From Vibrio galatheae (GTDB taxonomy: Bacteria; Pseudomonadota; Gammaproteobacteria; Enterobacterales; Vibrionaceae), in NCBI RefSeq assembly GCF_000967545.1, contig NZ_JXXV01000026.1, forward strand, positions 1-64,000: a stretch of 64,000 nucleotides of DNA, read 5' to 3'. Positions 25,086 through 33,255 of this stretch are shown in pieces; position 1 is the first letter of the stretch; each line of letters begins with the position of its first letter. Under the pieces are notes generated by a model that was not told the DNA's origin, searched no databases, and saw only the letters and a program-made list of their open reading frames with translations. Both the position numbers and the translations under genes were made by a program.

Positions 25086-27079
25086 ATACCCTAAAACTCC
25101 CTAGCCCATTACCCAACGCGATAAACGTTAAAGCGATTGCTCTATCCTGTGCGGCGATTGTGCTCATCACCTTGCTGCTACAGGCAACCGCGCCATATTC
25201 ACAAGGCATAAGTCTACTCTGGGAGACACTGTTTCACTTTGATGCGTCTAACTATCAGCATCTTATTACGCACCTAACTTATCTTCCTCGGCTTTCTGTC
25301 GCCCTCATTTGTGGATTTGCCCTCGCGGTCGCTGGTTGCGTCATGCAATTCGTGCTGCGCAATCCTATTGCTTCGCCGACGACTTTGGGGGTCGCTGCTG
25401 GCGCTGAAATGGGGATGTTACTTGGCATTCTGCTGATTCCGGCATCGATCAACATCCCCGAATTTATTCCTGCTTTTTTGGGCGGCTGTCTAGCAACCAG
25501 TCTGGTCTTTATTCTCAGTGCGAGCAAAGGCTTTGCCCCCTTGCATATGGTGCTGGCGGGCATGGTGGTGAGTCTATTTTTAGGCTCACTCAACACTATG
25601 CTGCTGTTGCTACATGAGCAAAAACTGACCAGTGTTTTTGTATGGGGAGCAGGCGTGCTAAATCAGAATGACTGGTCGAGCACTCAGACACTGCTCCCAC
25701 TCGTTCTCATACCCACCGTGCTTCTATTGATGTTTCAACGGCCTTTATCCGCACTTCAATTCGGTGATAGCGTTGCGACGTCACTCGGCGTGAATATCAA
25801 ACAAATCAAGTTACTCTGCTTATCACTGGCGATCTTCATCACCGCAGCTGTGGTCAGCGAAGTAGGGTTGATTGGCTTTGTCGGTATCGTCGCGCCCGCA
25901 ATAGCAAGGATGCTTGGGGCTCGAACTCTGACAATACAAATTATCTTTAGTGGCGCGATTGGCAGTTACTTGTTACTTATCGTCGACTTAGTGATCCAGC
26001 CTTTTTCTGGGGTAGGCGGAGAGCTACTGCCTACCGGCGCAATGACCGCACTTGTTGGTGCACCTTTTTTATTGTGGCTGCTGCAAAATACAAAATTACC
26101 CGCGACGCTAAAGGCGCAAACAGAGTCTGTCAGCCATTACAAACTCGTCCCGGCGCGTAACGTAGTGCTTGCTTTGATAGCCAGCTTAATCATCATCTCT
26201 ATCCTCGCGACTCTGGTTGGCAAGAATCAATTCGGTTGGAGCTTTGGTATCAATGCCGCGCTAATCGAACTCAGAGCCCCACGGGTTTTGGTTGCTTTGC
26301 TTGCTGGTATCGGACTTGCGTTCGCGGGCTGCATTATTCAACGTATTTCCAACAACCCCATGGCGAGCCCTGAAGTGTTGGGAATAAGCTCCGGCGCGGC
26401 TTTAGCTTTGGTACTAGGCACTTTGTTTGGCGTTGTTGTAGGCAGAGAGCAACAGATGTTACTTGGCACGCTAGGCGCTGTTTTGGTAACCAGCTGTGTG
26501 TGGTTTATGGGAAGAAAACACAACTTTGCGCCCGCGCAAACCTTACTGACCGGCATCGCGCTCAGCGCTGGTCTTGATGCCTTACTCCGAATCGCAATGA
26601 GTTCAGGGCATGACAATGCCTCCGCCTTGTTAACCTGGCTTTCAGGCTCAACCTATTTAGTCACGACCCACGATTTAGTTATGCTTACACTCGGCGTCAC
26701 TACTGTCGGGGGATTAGCTTTATCACTGAATCGATGGATAGCGCTTATTGGTCTAGGTGAAGTAAGTACCAGCAGCATAGGAGTGAACACCACCTTAGCC
26801 CGTTTGATGTTGCTGATTATTGTCGCAGCACTCACCACCCTATGTACCATAGTGATAGGCCCACTGAGCTTTATCGGCTTGTTAGCACCTCATATCGCGC
26901 GCTCCCTTCACCAGTATCGTGCATTGCCGCAGATGCTCACCGCTGCTCTGCTTGGTGCGTCAATCATGGTATTGGCTGACTGGATTGGGCGAACGCTATG
27001 GTTCCCGTGGCAATTTCCAGCAGGGCTGCTGGCTTCTTTGATTGGTGGAGGTTACTTCCTCTATCTCATGAAACGCTGA
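25082..27079 (+). CDS. Ferric-siderophore ABC permease, fused double domain (FhuB type)
   Basis: A 665-residue inner-membrane protein containing two FecCD permease halves in one chain (about 1-330 and 345-665), the same layout and length as E. coli FhuB (about 660). Each half carries the Asn-Pro-x-Ala-Ser-Pro motif (residues near 96 and 423) and a late Gly-x-x-x-Pro-His/Ala-Ile-Ala-Arg motif contacting the ATPase. The fused chain indicates hydroxamate siderophore uptake. It is the last gene of the importer operon. Confidence 0.92.
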   Translation: MNTLKLPSPLPNAINVKAIALSCAAIVLITLLLQATAPYSQGISLLWETLFHFDASNYQHLITHLTYLPRLSVALICGFALAVAGCVMQFVLRNPIASPTTLGVAAGAEMGMLLGILLIPASINIPEFIPAFLGGCLATSLVFILSASKGFAPLHMVLAGMVVSLFLGSLNTMLLLLHEQKLTSVFVWGAGVLNQNDWSSTQTLLPLVLIPTVLLLMFQRPLSALQFGDSVATSLGVNIKQIKLLCLSLAIFITAAVVSEVGLIGFVGIVAPAIARMLGARTLTIQIIFSGAIGSYLLLIVDLVIQPFSGVGGELLPTGAMTALVGAPFLLWLLQNTKLPATLKAQTESVSHYKLVPARNVVLALIASLIIISILATLVGKNQFGWSFGINAALIELRAPRVLVALLAGIGLAFAGCIIQRISNNPMASPEVLGISSGAALALVLGTLFGVVVGREQQMLLGTLGAVLVTSCVWFMGRKHNFAPAQTLLTGIALSAGLDALLRIAMSSGHDNASALLTWLSGSTYLVTTHDLVMLTLGVTTVGGLALSLNRWIALIGLGEVSTSSIGVNTTLARLMLLIIVAALTTLCTIVIGPLSFIGLLAPHIARSLHQYRALPQMLTAALLGASIMVLADWIGRTLWFPWQFPAGLLASLIGGGYFLYLMKR

Positions 27080-27098
27080 ATGCTCCAAATCACTCCAT

Positions 27099-27122
27099 AG
27101 GAAGAGGTACCGCCCTCTTCCT
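27099..27122. terminator. Hairpin after importer operon
   Basis: A perfect 9-bp stem (AGGAAGAGG / CCTCTTCCT) with a 6-nt loop, 19 bp past the permease stop. It lacks a T run, so termination may be partial or Rho-assisted. Confidence 0.5.
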
Positions 27123-27182
27123 TAGCAGAGCTATTAATAACCCGTTGATAAAACTGTCAGTTTTAAATCCATCATTTATTTC

Positions 27183-27192
27183 GATAATTATC
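27183..27192 (+). promoter_or_regulatory. Upstream Fur half-sites before iucA
   Basis: A GATAATTATC palindrome, two GATAAT-type hexamers overlapping, just upstream of the stronger Fur box at 27216-27230. Confidence 0.5.
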
Positions 27193-27215
27193 AAAAAAAC
27201 AGTTGATTATACGAA

Positions 27216-27230
27216 TGATAATAATTAGCA
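27216..27230 (+). promoter_or_regulatory. Fur box before iucA
   Basis: TGATAATAATTAGCA matches the 7-1-7 Fur consensus at all but one position, 41 bp before the iucA start. It makes the biosynthesis operon a separate iron-repressed transcript. Confidence 0.85.
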
Positions 27231-27271
27231 TTCACATGTCAGTATGGTTATTAACAAATCGAGAAAGAAAA

Positions 27272-29065
27272 ATGAATCGTATTAACGATCAGCTCAACCG
27301 AAAAACAACAAGCAACCACGCGCAACCAAACGATCCGGCGCTGGCCTGCTTTCTTAACTCTCTAGCCCGAGAAAGTCACTGTGTTCAAATTGAACATCTG
27401 TCAGATAAAGCGTTTTATGTTCTTCCTTTGGCTGAAAACAAAGTTATTCGCATCTTGCTCAGCTACTACTCTGAGCTCGGCAGCCATGAGTACATACTTC
27501 CCGCCAGCCTAGTGAGTCAGGGCATTGAAGTGACTCTCTCCAATCCAGAGCTAATCGAAAAAATAGTCTCTGAGCCAGCTTTGGTTGGGAGAATCAGCCA
27601 AGAGCAGAAAAACATTTTCATTTCCCGTGTACTTGAAAGCCATCGCAACACCGCGCACGCAATTGAACACTCACCGTATCAAGCGCAACTGTTCACAGAA
27701 AAACTCAATTTCCAAACGGCCGAGCAAGGGCTGTTAATTGGTCACTCGTTCCATCCAGCACCAAAGAGTCGTGAACAATTTACATTAGAAGATGCCAAGT
27801 CTTATTCACCGGAATTAGGCGGATGCTTTCCATTGCATTGGCTAGAGGTAGAACAAAGCATTGTTAGCCATGGTAGCTCTGCGGGTATCGCATTCTCACA
27901 AAGAATGTCCGAGCTGGTCGCCCACGATGAGGAACTAAGCAAAGCTCTAGTTCTCGCAGAAACTAAAGGCAAAACCTTATTGCCCGCTCACCCTTGGCAA
28001 TGGGCAGTGATGCAAGACAACACCTCAATCCAACACTACTTAGCGTCAGGTCAGATCCGCAGTTTGGGGCAACTGGGTGCCACTTGGTATCCAACATCGT
28101 CGACGCGCTCTCTCTATTCACCTGCTCTGCCATACATGCTTAAGTTCTCCTTGAGCGTGAAACTGACCAACTCAATTCGTAATTTGTCGCTAAAAGAAGT
28201 GATTCGTGGAACTCGCTTGAATGAGCTCTTCCAGCAGCCAGTGCTTGCAGATGAACTTGGCAATGGCTATGGATTTCAATTAATGCAAGAACCCGCTTAT
28301 ATCGGTTTGCAAGACCTCAACAACGAAATTATTGACGAAAGTCTTGTGGCATTTCGTGACAATCCTTTAGCCGATGATTCGCAGCAAGAAGCGGTTGTGC
28401 TCGCAACGCTAACCCAACAAAATCCATATAGTAAGCCAAGCCTAATTGCACAGCGAATTTGCCACTACGCTGATATTAATGAGATCTCACATACCGAAGC
28501 AGCGGAACGTTGGTTTGATGCGTACTGTACTCATGCTGTTGTGCCTCTTTTCCATCTTCAAGCCAACTTCGGCATTGTATTTCTCGCCCACCAGCAAAAT
28601 ATCGTTATGCAGCTTGAGCAAGGGTTCCCAGTCGGTATGTACTACCGCGACTGTCAAGGAACGGGCTACACAGATCTCGCCTTCGCCTTGTTCGGTGACA
28701 AATTAGGTGATGAAAAACAAGCACTAGAAAACTACTGGAATTTCGATAAGGTTAAACGCTATTTCGCATACTACCTGATCATCAACTCCACCTTTAATGT
28801 TATCTCTGCGATTTGTGCCAATCTCGATATCACTGAGATGCAATTGATGCAAGTGCTCCACCGCAAACTCAACGCACTACTCGAATCCGGAGTGAAAGAC
28901 GATCGCTGCCTGCGATATGTATTGGCTAATCAAGCGCTGTGCTGCAAGGGCAACTTTTTCTGCTATTTGCAAAACTTTAACGAGAACTCGATTCCCGATC
29001 CTGCAGTGATCTACTTTGATTTACCCAATCCTCTGGCCTCAATTGAGGAGATAACATATGCCTAA
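27272..29065 (+). CDS. iucA: Aerobactin synthase subunit IucA (NIS synthetase)
   Basis: A 597-residue NRPS-independent siderophore synthetase. Family motifs include Gly-His-Ser-Phe-His-Pro-Ala-Pro-Lys-Ser-Arg (about 171-181) and Leu-Pro-Ala-His-Pro-Trp-Gln-Trp (about 242-249). IucA joins citrate to the first N6-acetyl-N6-hydroxylysine using ATP. I place the start at 27272 (Met-Asn-Arg-Ile-Asn) after GAGAAAG; the longer frame from 27203 would run through the Fur box. It overlaps iucB by 8 bp, as is normal in this operon. Confidence 0.95.
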   Translation: MNRINDQLNRKTTSNHAQPNDPALACFLNSLARESHCVQIEHLSDKAFYVLPLAENKVIRILLSYYSELGSHEYILPASLVSQGIEVTLSNPELIEKIVSEPALVGRISQEQKNIFISRVLESHRNTAHAIEHSPYQAQLFTEKLNFQTAEQGLLIGHSFHPAPKSREQFTLEDAKSYSPELGGCFPLHWLEVEQSIVSHGSSAGIAFSQRMSELVAHDEELSKALVLAETKGKTLLPAHPWQWAVMQDNTSIQHYLASGQIRSLGQLGATWYPTSSTRSLYSPALPYMLKFSLSVKLTNSIRNLSLKEVIRGTRLNELFQQPVLADELGNGYGFQLMQEPAYIGLQDLNNEIIDESLVAFRDNPLADDSQQEAVVLATLTQQNPYSKPSLIAQRICHYADINEISHTEAAERWFDAYCTHAVVPLFHLQANFGIVFLAHQQNIVMQLEQGFPVGMYYRDCQGTGYTDLAFALFGDKLGDEKQALENYWNFDKVKRYFAYYLIINSTFNVISAICANLDITEMQLMQVLHRKLNALLESGVKDDRCLRYVLANQALCCKGNFFCYLQNFNENSIPDPAVIYFDLPNPLASIEEITYA

Positions 29066-29969
29066 TTTCAACACGTTTGTTTACCATGACAATCAGACGA
29101 TTACACTCACTGTTCAACCCAACGACTTTCAACATCCGCACACCTTACAAACCTTGTGCAATGAAATCGACCAATTGTTTAACAGCGACAGCGAGCTTGA
29201 GTCATTGGTTATCGAAGGTATCGATCCAACGTTCGCGCCATTGTTGGCAACGCATTTGCCGATAGTCGCAGGGAAACTAACACGTCACGCTTTTTTTCAA
29301 GCACCTCTGTTTTGGCATCAACACAAAACTTCAACGGGCTTCCCAAAGCATTTAGTTCAGTCAGACAGCCGCTACCGACATCACCCTTTACGACCGCCTA
29401 TGCCAAGCGGCCGCGTGTATAAGCGACATGATTTCGATGCACAATCAGACGTCAGTTTCCGCCTTATAGAAATCGAGCGCGACCTAGATCGGTTTACGCG
29501 CTGGATGAACGACCCTAGAGTGGCACATTTTTGGGAGCAAGCGTGGAATGAGGAAAGGCTTGCAGAGTTTCTCACCCAGCGCTTGGCAGACCCGCACATT
29601 ATTCCTTTGATTGGCGAGTTCAATGGTCAGCCTTTTGGTTACATCGAAGCCTACTGGGTAGCAGAGGATCGCTTAAGCCCTTACTACGATGTACACGATT
29701 ATGATCGAGGCATTCACCTACTTGTTGGCGAACAGGAATTCAGGGGCCCTAAATACTTCAATGCATGGATAAAAGCCATTAGCCACTACTTATTCCTCGA
29801 TGATGTAAGAACTCAACGTATCGTTTTGGAGCCAAGAGCAGACAACGAGAGGCTATTCAATCGCATCTTATCTATGGGCTACCAAAAACAGTTTGAGTTT
29901 AATTTTCCTCATAAACGTTCAGCACTATTAATGCTAACTCGTGACGAGTTTTTTGCGGAGCAATGGTAA
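29058..29969 (+). CDS. iucB: N6-hydroxylysine acetyltransferase
   Basis: A 303-residue GNAT-type enzyme that acetylates N6-hydroxylysine with acetyl-CoA, the second step to aerobactin. The catalytic C-terminal domain (about 130-300) has His-Phe-Trp-Glu-Gln-Ala-Trp and the Arg-Gly-Ile-His-Leu-Leu-Val-Gly and Glu-Phe-Arg-Gly-Pro motifs typical of IucB/RhbD. It is slightly shorter than E. coli IucB (about 315). It sits between iucA and iucC with overlapping ends. Confidence 0.94.
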   Translation: MPNFNTFVYHDNQTITLTVQPNDFQHPHTLQTLCNEIDQLFNSDSELESLVIEGIDPTFAPLLATHLPIVAGKLTRHAFFQAPLFWHQHKTSTGFPKHLVQSDSRYRHHPLRPPMPSGRVYKRHDFDAQSDVSFRLIEIERDLDRFTRWMNDPRVAHFWEQAWNEERLAEFLTQRLADPHIIPLIGEFNGQPFGYIEAYWVAEDRLSPYYDVHDYDRGIHLLVGEQEFRGPKYFNAWIKAISHYLFLDDVRTQRIVLEPRADNERLFNRILSMGYQKQFEFNFPHKRSALLMLTRDEFFAEQW

Positions 29970-31744
29970 TGGAACAACTCGCTTTACAAAAATATTGGTC
30001 ATCGGCCAATCATAAACTCGTCGCAAAAATCATTAGCGAGTTCGCTTACGAACAAGCATTCCGTTTTGATAACACGTCTCAAGGGTATGTGTTGAGATTA
30101 AATAACGACACACGCTATTCCTTTGCCGGGACAGAGAACATTTGGGGTCAGGTCGTTATAAAACCAAGCTCAGTGATGCGAGAATCTTCAACAGAGCCAA
30201 GTGCACCGATTTCAGCCGCGCTGCTAATGCGCGATTTACAACCGCTACTGTCCATGTCTGACGATGCACTGGCAGAGCATTTGGAAGACCTCAACGCAAC
30301 CCTTCTTGGGGATTGCAAATTGCTGCAACGTAAAGAATCAATGACCGCACGTGATCTCGCTTTGCTCCCATGTGAACAGCAACAAACGTATTTCGATGGT
30401 CATCCAAAATTTGCCTTCAATAAAGGCCGCCGCGGGTGGGGTAGTGACGATCTTAAACTCTATGCCCCTGAATCAGAACGCGCCTTTCAGCTAAGCTGGG
30501 TTGCAGTACATAACTCGATACTTAAGCTCGCCCTCAGTGACGACCTTCATTGGCAAGATTTGCTTACCAGCGCAGTATCCGACTACGACATAAAACAGAT
30601 GGATAGTGCTATGGCGGCATTTGATGTCGACACGACTCAATATACCTATGTGCCCGTCCATCCTTGGCAATGGAAACAAAAACTATCGATGCTTTTTGTC
30701 CGCGAAATGGCGTGTAAACAGCTGATTTATCTTGGCGAATTTGGTGACGACTTTTTACCTCAACTTTCCCTGCGCACATTAAGCAACGTAACAAGACCAA
30801 GCAGTTACGATATTAAGCTGCCGCTTACGATTATGAATACCTCGTGCTATCGAGGCATTCCAGGTCGATATATTCTTGCGGGCCCGAGCGCGTCAGATTG
30901 GATCGATTCGATTTTCAAGTCGGACGACTTATTGACGAAAAAAGGTGCAGAGGTGCTGCAAGAGCCGGCCGCTGCATTCACAGCGCAAGCGGATTATCAA
31001 CGACTGGAAAGCGCGCCCTATCGCTATCACGAACTACTCGGTGTTATCTGGCGCGAGTCTGCCCCTTCAAAATTGAAACAAGGCGAAAGTGCTATTTTAA
31101 TGGCCGCATTAATGGAAAGCGACAACTTGGGTAACCCATTAATCGCAGAGTACATTCAAGCTTCTGGACTCTCTATTCGAGATTGGCTCAGTGAACTGTT
31201 TGATGCCGTGGTCATCCCCTACTATCACTTACTGTGTAAGTATGGCGTATCTCTGATTGCTCATGGTCAAAACGTCACTTTAATCTTAGAACGATCACGT
31301 CCTAAACGCATTCTTGTCAAAGATTTTCAAGGTGACATGCGTTTAGTCGAAAGTGACTATCAAGAACAAGCAACTTTATCTGATAGCGTGAAACAAGTGA
31401 CAGTACGATTGCCAGAAGATCTCATTATTCATGACTTACAAACTGGTCACTTTGTTACTACATTGCGTTTTATCTCCCCACTGATTGCAAAACTCGGCTT
31501 CTCAGAGCAAGAGTTCTACTCACTGCTCGGTCAGAGGATCAAGGCTTACACGCTCGCTCATCCAGAGTATCAACACAGATTTGCTAAGTTCGATTTATTC
31601 AAACCGCGCATCTTACGCATCGGACTTAACCTCGCAAAATTTCGCCATAGCACAGATTCTAGCTCATCGAGAATGTTACCTGATATGGATGACATGTTGG
31701 ACAACCCGCTCGTCACCGCCGCTAAGAGCCGAGCGTTTCAATAA
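29969..31744 (+). CDS. iucC: Aerobactin synthase IucC (NIS synthetase)
   Basis: A 591-residue NIS synthetase adding the second acetyl-hydroxylysine to complete aerobactin. Visible motifs are Gly-His-Pro-Lys-Phe-Ala-Phe-Asn-Lys-Gly-Arg (about 144-154) and Val-Pro-Val-His-Pro-Trp-Gln-Trp (about 227-234). Two in-frame ATGs exist (29963 and 29969); the second is 8 bp from the GGAG site and overlaps the iucB stop as TAATG, so it is favoured. Its 3' end is 60 bp before iucD. Confidence 0.94.
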   Translation: MEQLALQKYWSSANHKLVAKIISEFAYEQAFRFDNTSQGYVLRLNNDTRYSFAGTENIWGQVVIKPSSVMRESSTEPSAPISAALLMRDLQPLLSMSDDALAEHLEDLNATLLGDCKLLQRKESMTARDLALLPCEQQQTYFDGHPKFAFNKGRRGWGSDDLKLYAPESERAFQLSWVAVHNSILKLALSDDLHWQDLLTSAVSDYDIKQMDSAMAAFDVDTTQYTYVPVHPWQWKQKLSMLFVREMACKQLIYLGEFGDDFLPQLSLRTLSNVTRPSSYDIKLPLTIMNTSCYRGIPGRYILAGPSASDWIDSIFKSDDLLTKKGAEVLQEPAAAFTAQADYQRLESAPYRYHELLGVIWRESAPSKLKQGESAILMAALMESDNLGNPLIAEYIQASGLSIRDWLSELFDAVVIPYYHLLCKYGVSLIAHGQNVTLILERSRPKRILVKDFQGDMRLVESDYQEQATLSDSVKQVTVRLPEDLIIHDLQTGHFVTTLRFISPLIAKLGFSEQEFYSLLGQRIKAYTLAHPEYQHRFAKFDLFKPRILRIGLNLAKFRHSTDSSSSRMLPDMDDMLDNPLVTAAKSRAFQ

Positions 31745-31804
31745 TCATAATAACTTTAGTATTCAGTTAAGCCGTAAAATTAAACCAAGAAAAGGATTGT
31801 TCTC

Positions 31805-33115
31805 ATGGAACACACTAACAACGTCAAACTAGACCTCGCTGGAGTTGGAGTCGGCCCTTTCAACTTGAGCATTGCTGCCCTGCTCTCTGACAAAACTGAA
31901 ATTAACGCGCGCTTTTTTGAAGGCCGCGATAGTTTTGCTTGGCATCCTGGTCTATTGCTCGACAACACCAACATGCAAACCATGTTCTTAAAAGACCTCG
32001 TCAGCGCGGTCAATCCAGAAAGTCGATACTCGTTTCTGTCCTATCTCGTCAAAAACAAAAAATTCTATCGCTTTCTTTCGGCTGAGTTGCAGTGCATTAG
32101 TCGTCACGAGTTTTCCGACTACCTAGCTTGGACCGCGCATCAACTTGACAATGTTCAATTCTCAACCCGAGTCGAACATGTCGATTTTAATGGCCAGCAT
32201 TTTAACCTACATACCAACCAAGGGGTGTACCAAGCGAACAATCTCTGTATTGGAACAGGTAAAGTGCCTTCGATTCCAGAATGTGCCAAAGCACACGTCG
32301 GCGAACGCGTCTTACACGCAGCAGAGATAGGTTTGAGAGAGCGTGATTTCACTGGCAAGCGCGTCATGATCATTGGTGGTGGTCAAAGCGGTGCTGACAT
32401 TTTCCTCAATGCTCTCCAAAGTAAGTGGGGTCAGCCCAAATCACTAGACTGGTTGTCCCGTCGCTCTAATTACCAACCACTTGATGAAGCGTCGTTCACC
32501 AATGAGTTCTTTGCCCCTGATTATGTCGATGCTTTTGTTGAGCTTGCACCTGAGATAAAAAGCCAAGAAGTCGCCACTCAAAAACTGACTTCCGATGGCA
32601 TTACTCAAAAAGCGCTGCTTACAATCTATCAAGAGCTCTACCACCGCTTTGACGTTCTTAAACAGGACAAATGGGTCAGGCTTCTGCCTCATCGGACATT
32701 GACTCACCTTGCACAAGACGCCAACGGTTTTAAGTTGACGGCTAGCAATGCTCTTAGTCAGTGTCTTGAAGCGCATCATGCAGACATTGTCATCCTAGCG
32801 ACAGGTTTCGAAGCCCCCACTCCTAGCTGCCTAAGTTCCATCATTCCTCTTTTGGATATGGATGCTCACAATCGTTATCAAATGACACCGGATTTTGAAC
32901 TCAAGTGGGAAGGCCAAAACACCAATAAAATTTTTGCCGTCAACGCAGGAATGCATAGCCATGGCATCGCCGAGCCTCAACTGAGTTTAATGGCATGGCG
33001 CAGCGCTCGAATCATCAACAGTTTAGCCGGAGAACAACTGTTCGAAACCAATTCAGGTCGCGGAATGATCGATTGGTTAAGCCCGGCAACCGTGAGCACA
33101 GCCGCGGTGATCTAA
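31805..33115 (+). CDS. iucD: L-lysine N6-monooxygenase
   Basis: A 436-residue flavin-dependent N-hydroxylating monooxygenase. The FAD site is Gly-Val-Gly-Val-Gly-Pro-Phe-Asn-Leu-Ser (about 14-23), the NADPH site is Ile-Ile-Gly-Gly-Gly-Gln-Ser-Gly-Ala-Asp (about 189-198), and the Ala-Thr-Gly-Phe motif occurs near 331. It hydroxylates free lysine, the first step of the aerobactin pathway. The ribosome-binding site AAAGGATTG is well placed. Confidence 0.95.
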   Translation: MEHTNNVKLDLAGVGVGPFNLSIAALLSDKTEINARFFEGRDSFAWHPGLLLDNTNMQTMFLKDLVSAVNPESRYSFLSYLVKNKKFYRFLSAELQCISRHEFSDYLAWTAHQLDNVQFSTRVEHVDFNGQHFNLHTNQGVYQANNLCIGTGKVPSIPECAKAHVGERVLHAAEIGLRERDFTGKRVMIIGGGQSGADIFLNALQSKWGQPKSLDWLSRRSNYQPLDEASFTNEFFAPDYVDAFVELAPEIKSQEVATQKLTSDGITQKALLTIYQELYHRFDVLKQDKWVRLLPHRTLTHLAQDANGFKLTASNALSQCLEAHHADIVILATGFEAPTPSCLSSIIPLLDMDAHNRYQMTPDFELKWEGQNTNKIFAVNAGMHSHGIAEPQLSLMAWRSARIINSLAGEQLFETNSGRGMIDWLSPATVSTAAVI

Positions 33116-33255
33116 GCGGCCTGCCACCTAATTTCAATCGCCATTGTCTTTCACCCTGTGGGCGACAAAGGCGCGAATTAAACCCAAAACAAAACCAAGG
33201 TACACACAAGTCAATGAACCTGTGGAGCCTTTAATCAATAAACATAGAGAAAAAA

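Noticed and set aside
32995-33234. 79-codon frame spanning the iucD end and iutA leader
   Set aside because: It is mostly a shadow of iucD and has no coding signature.
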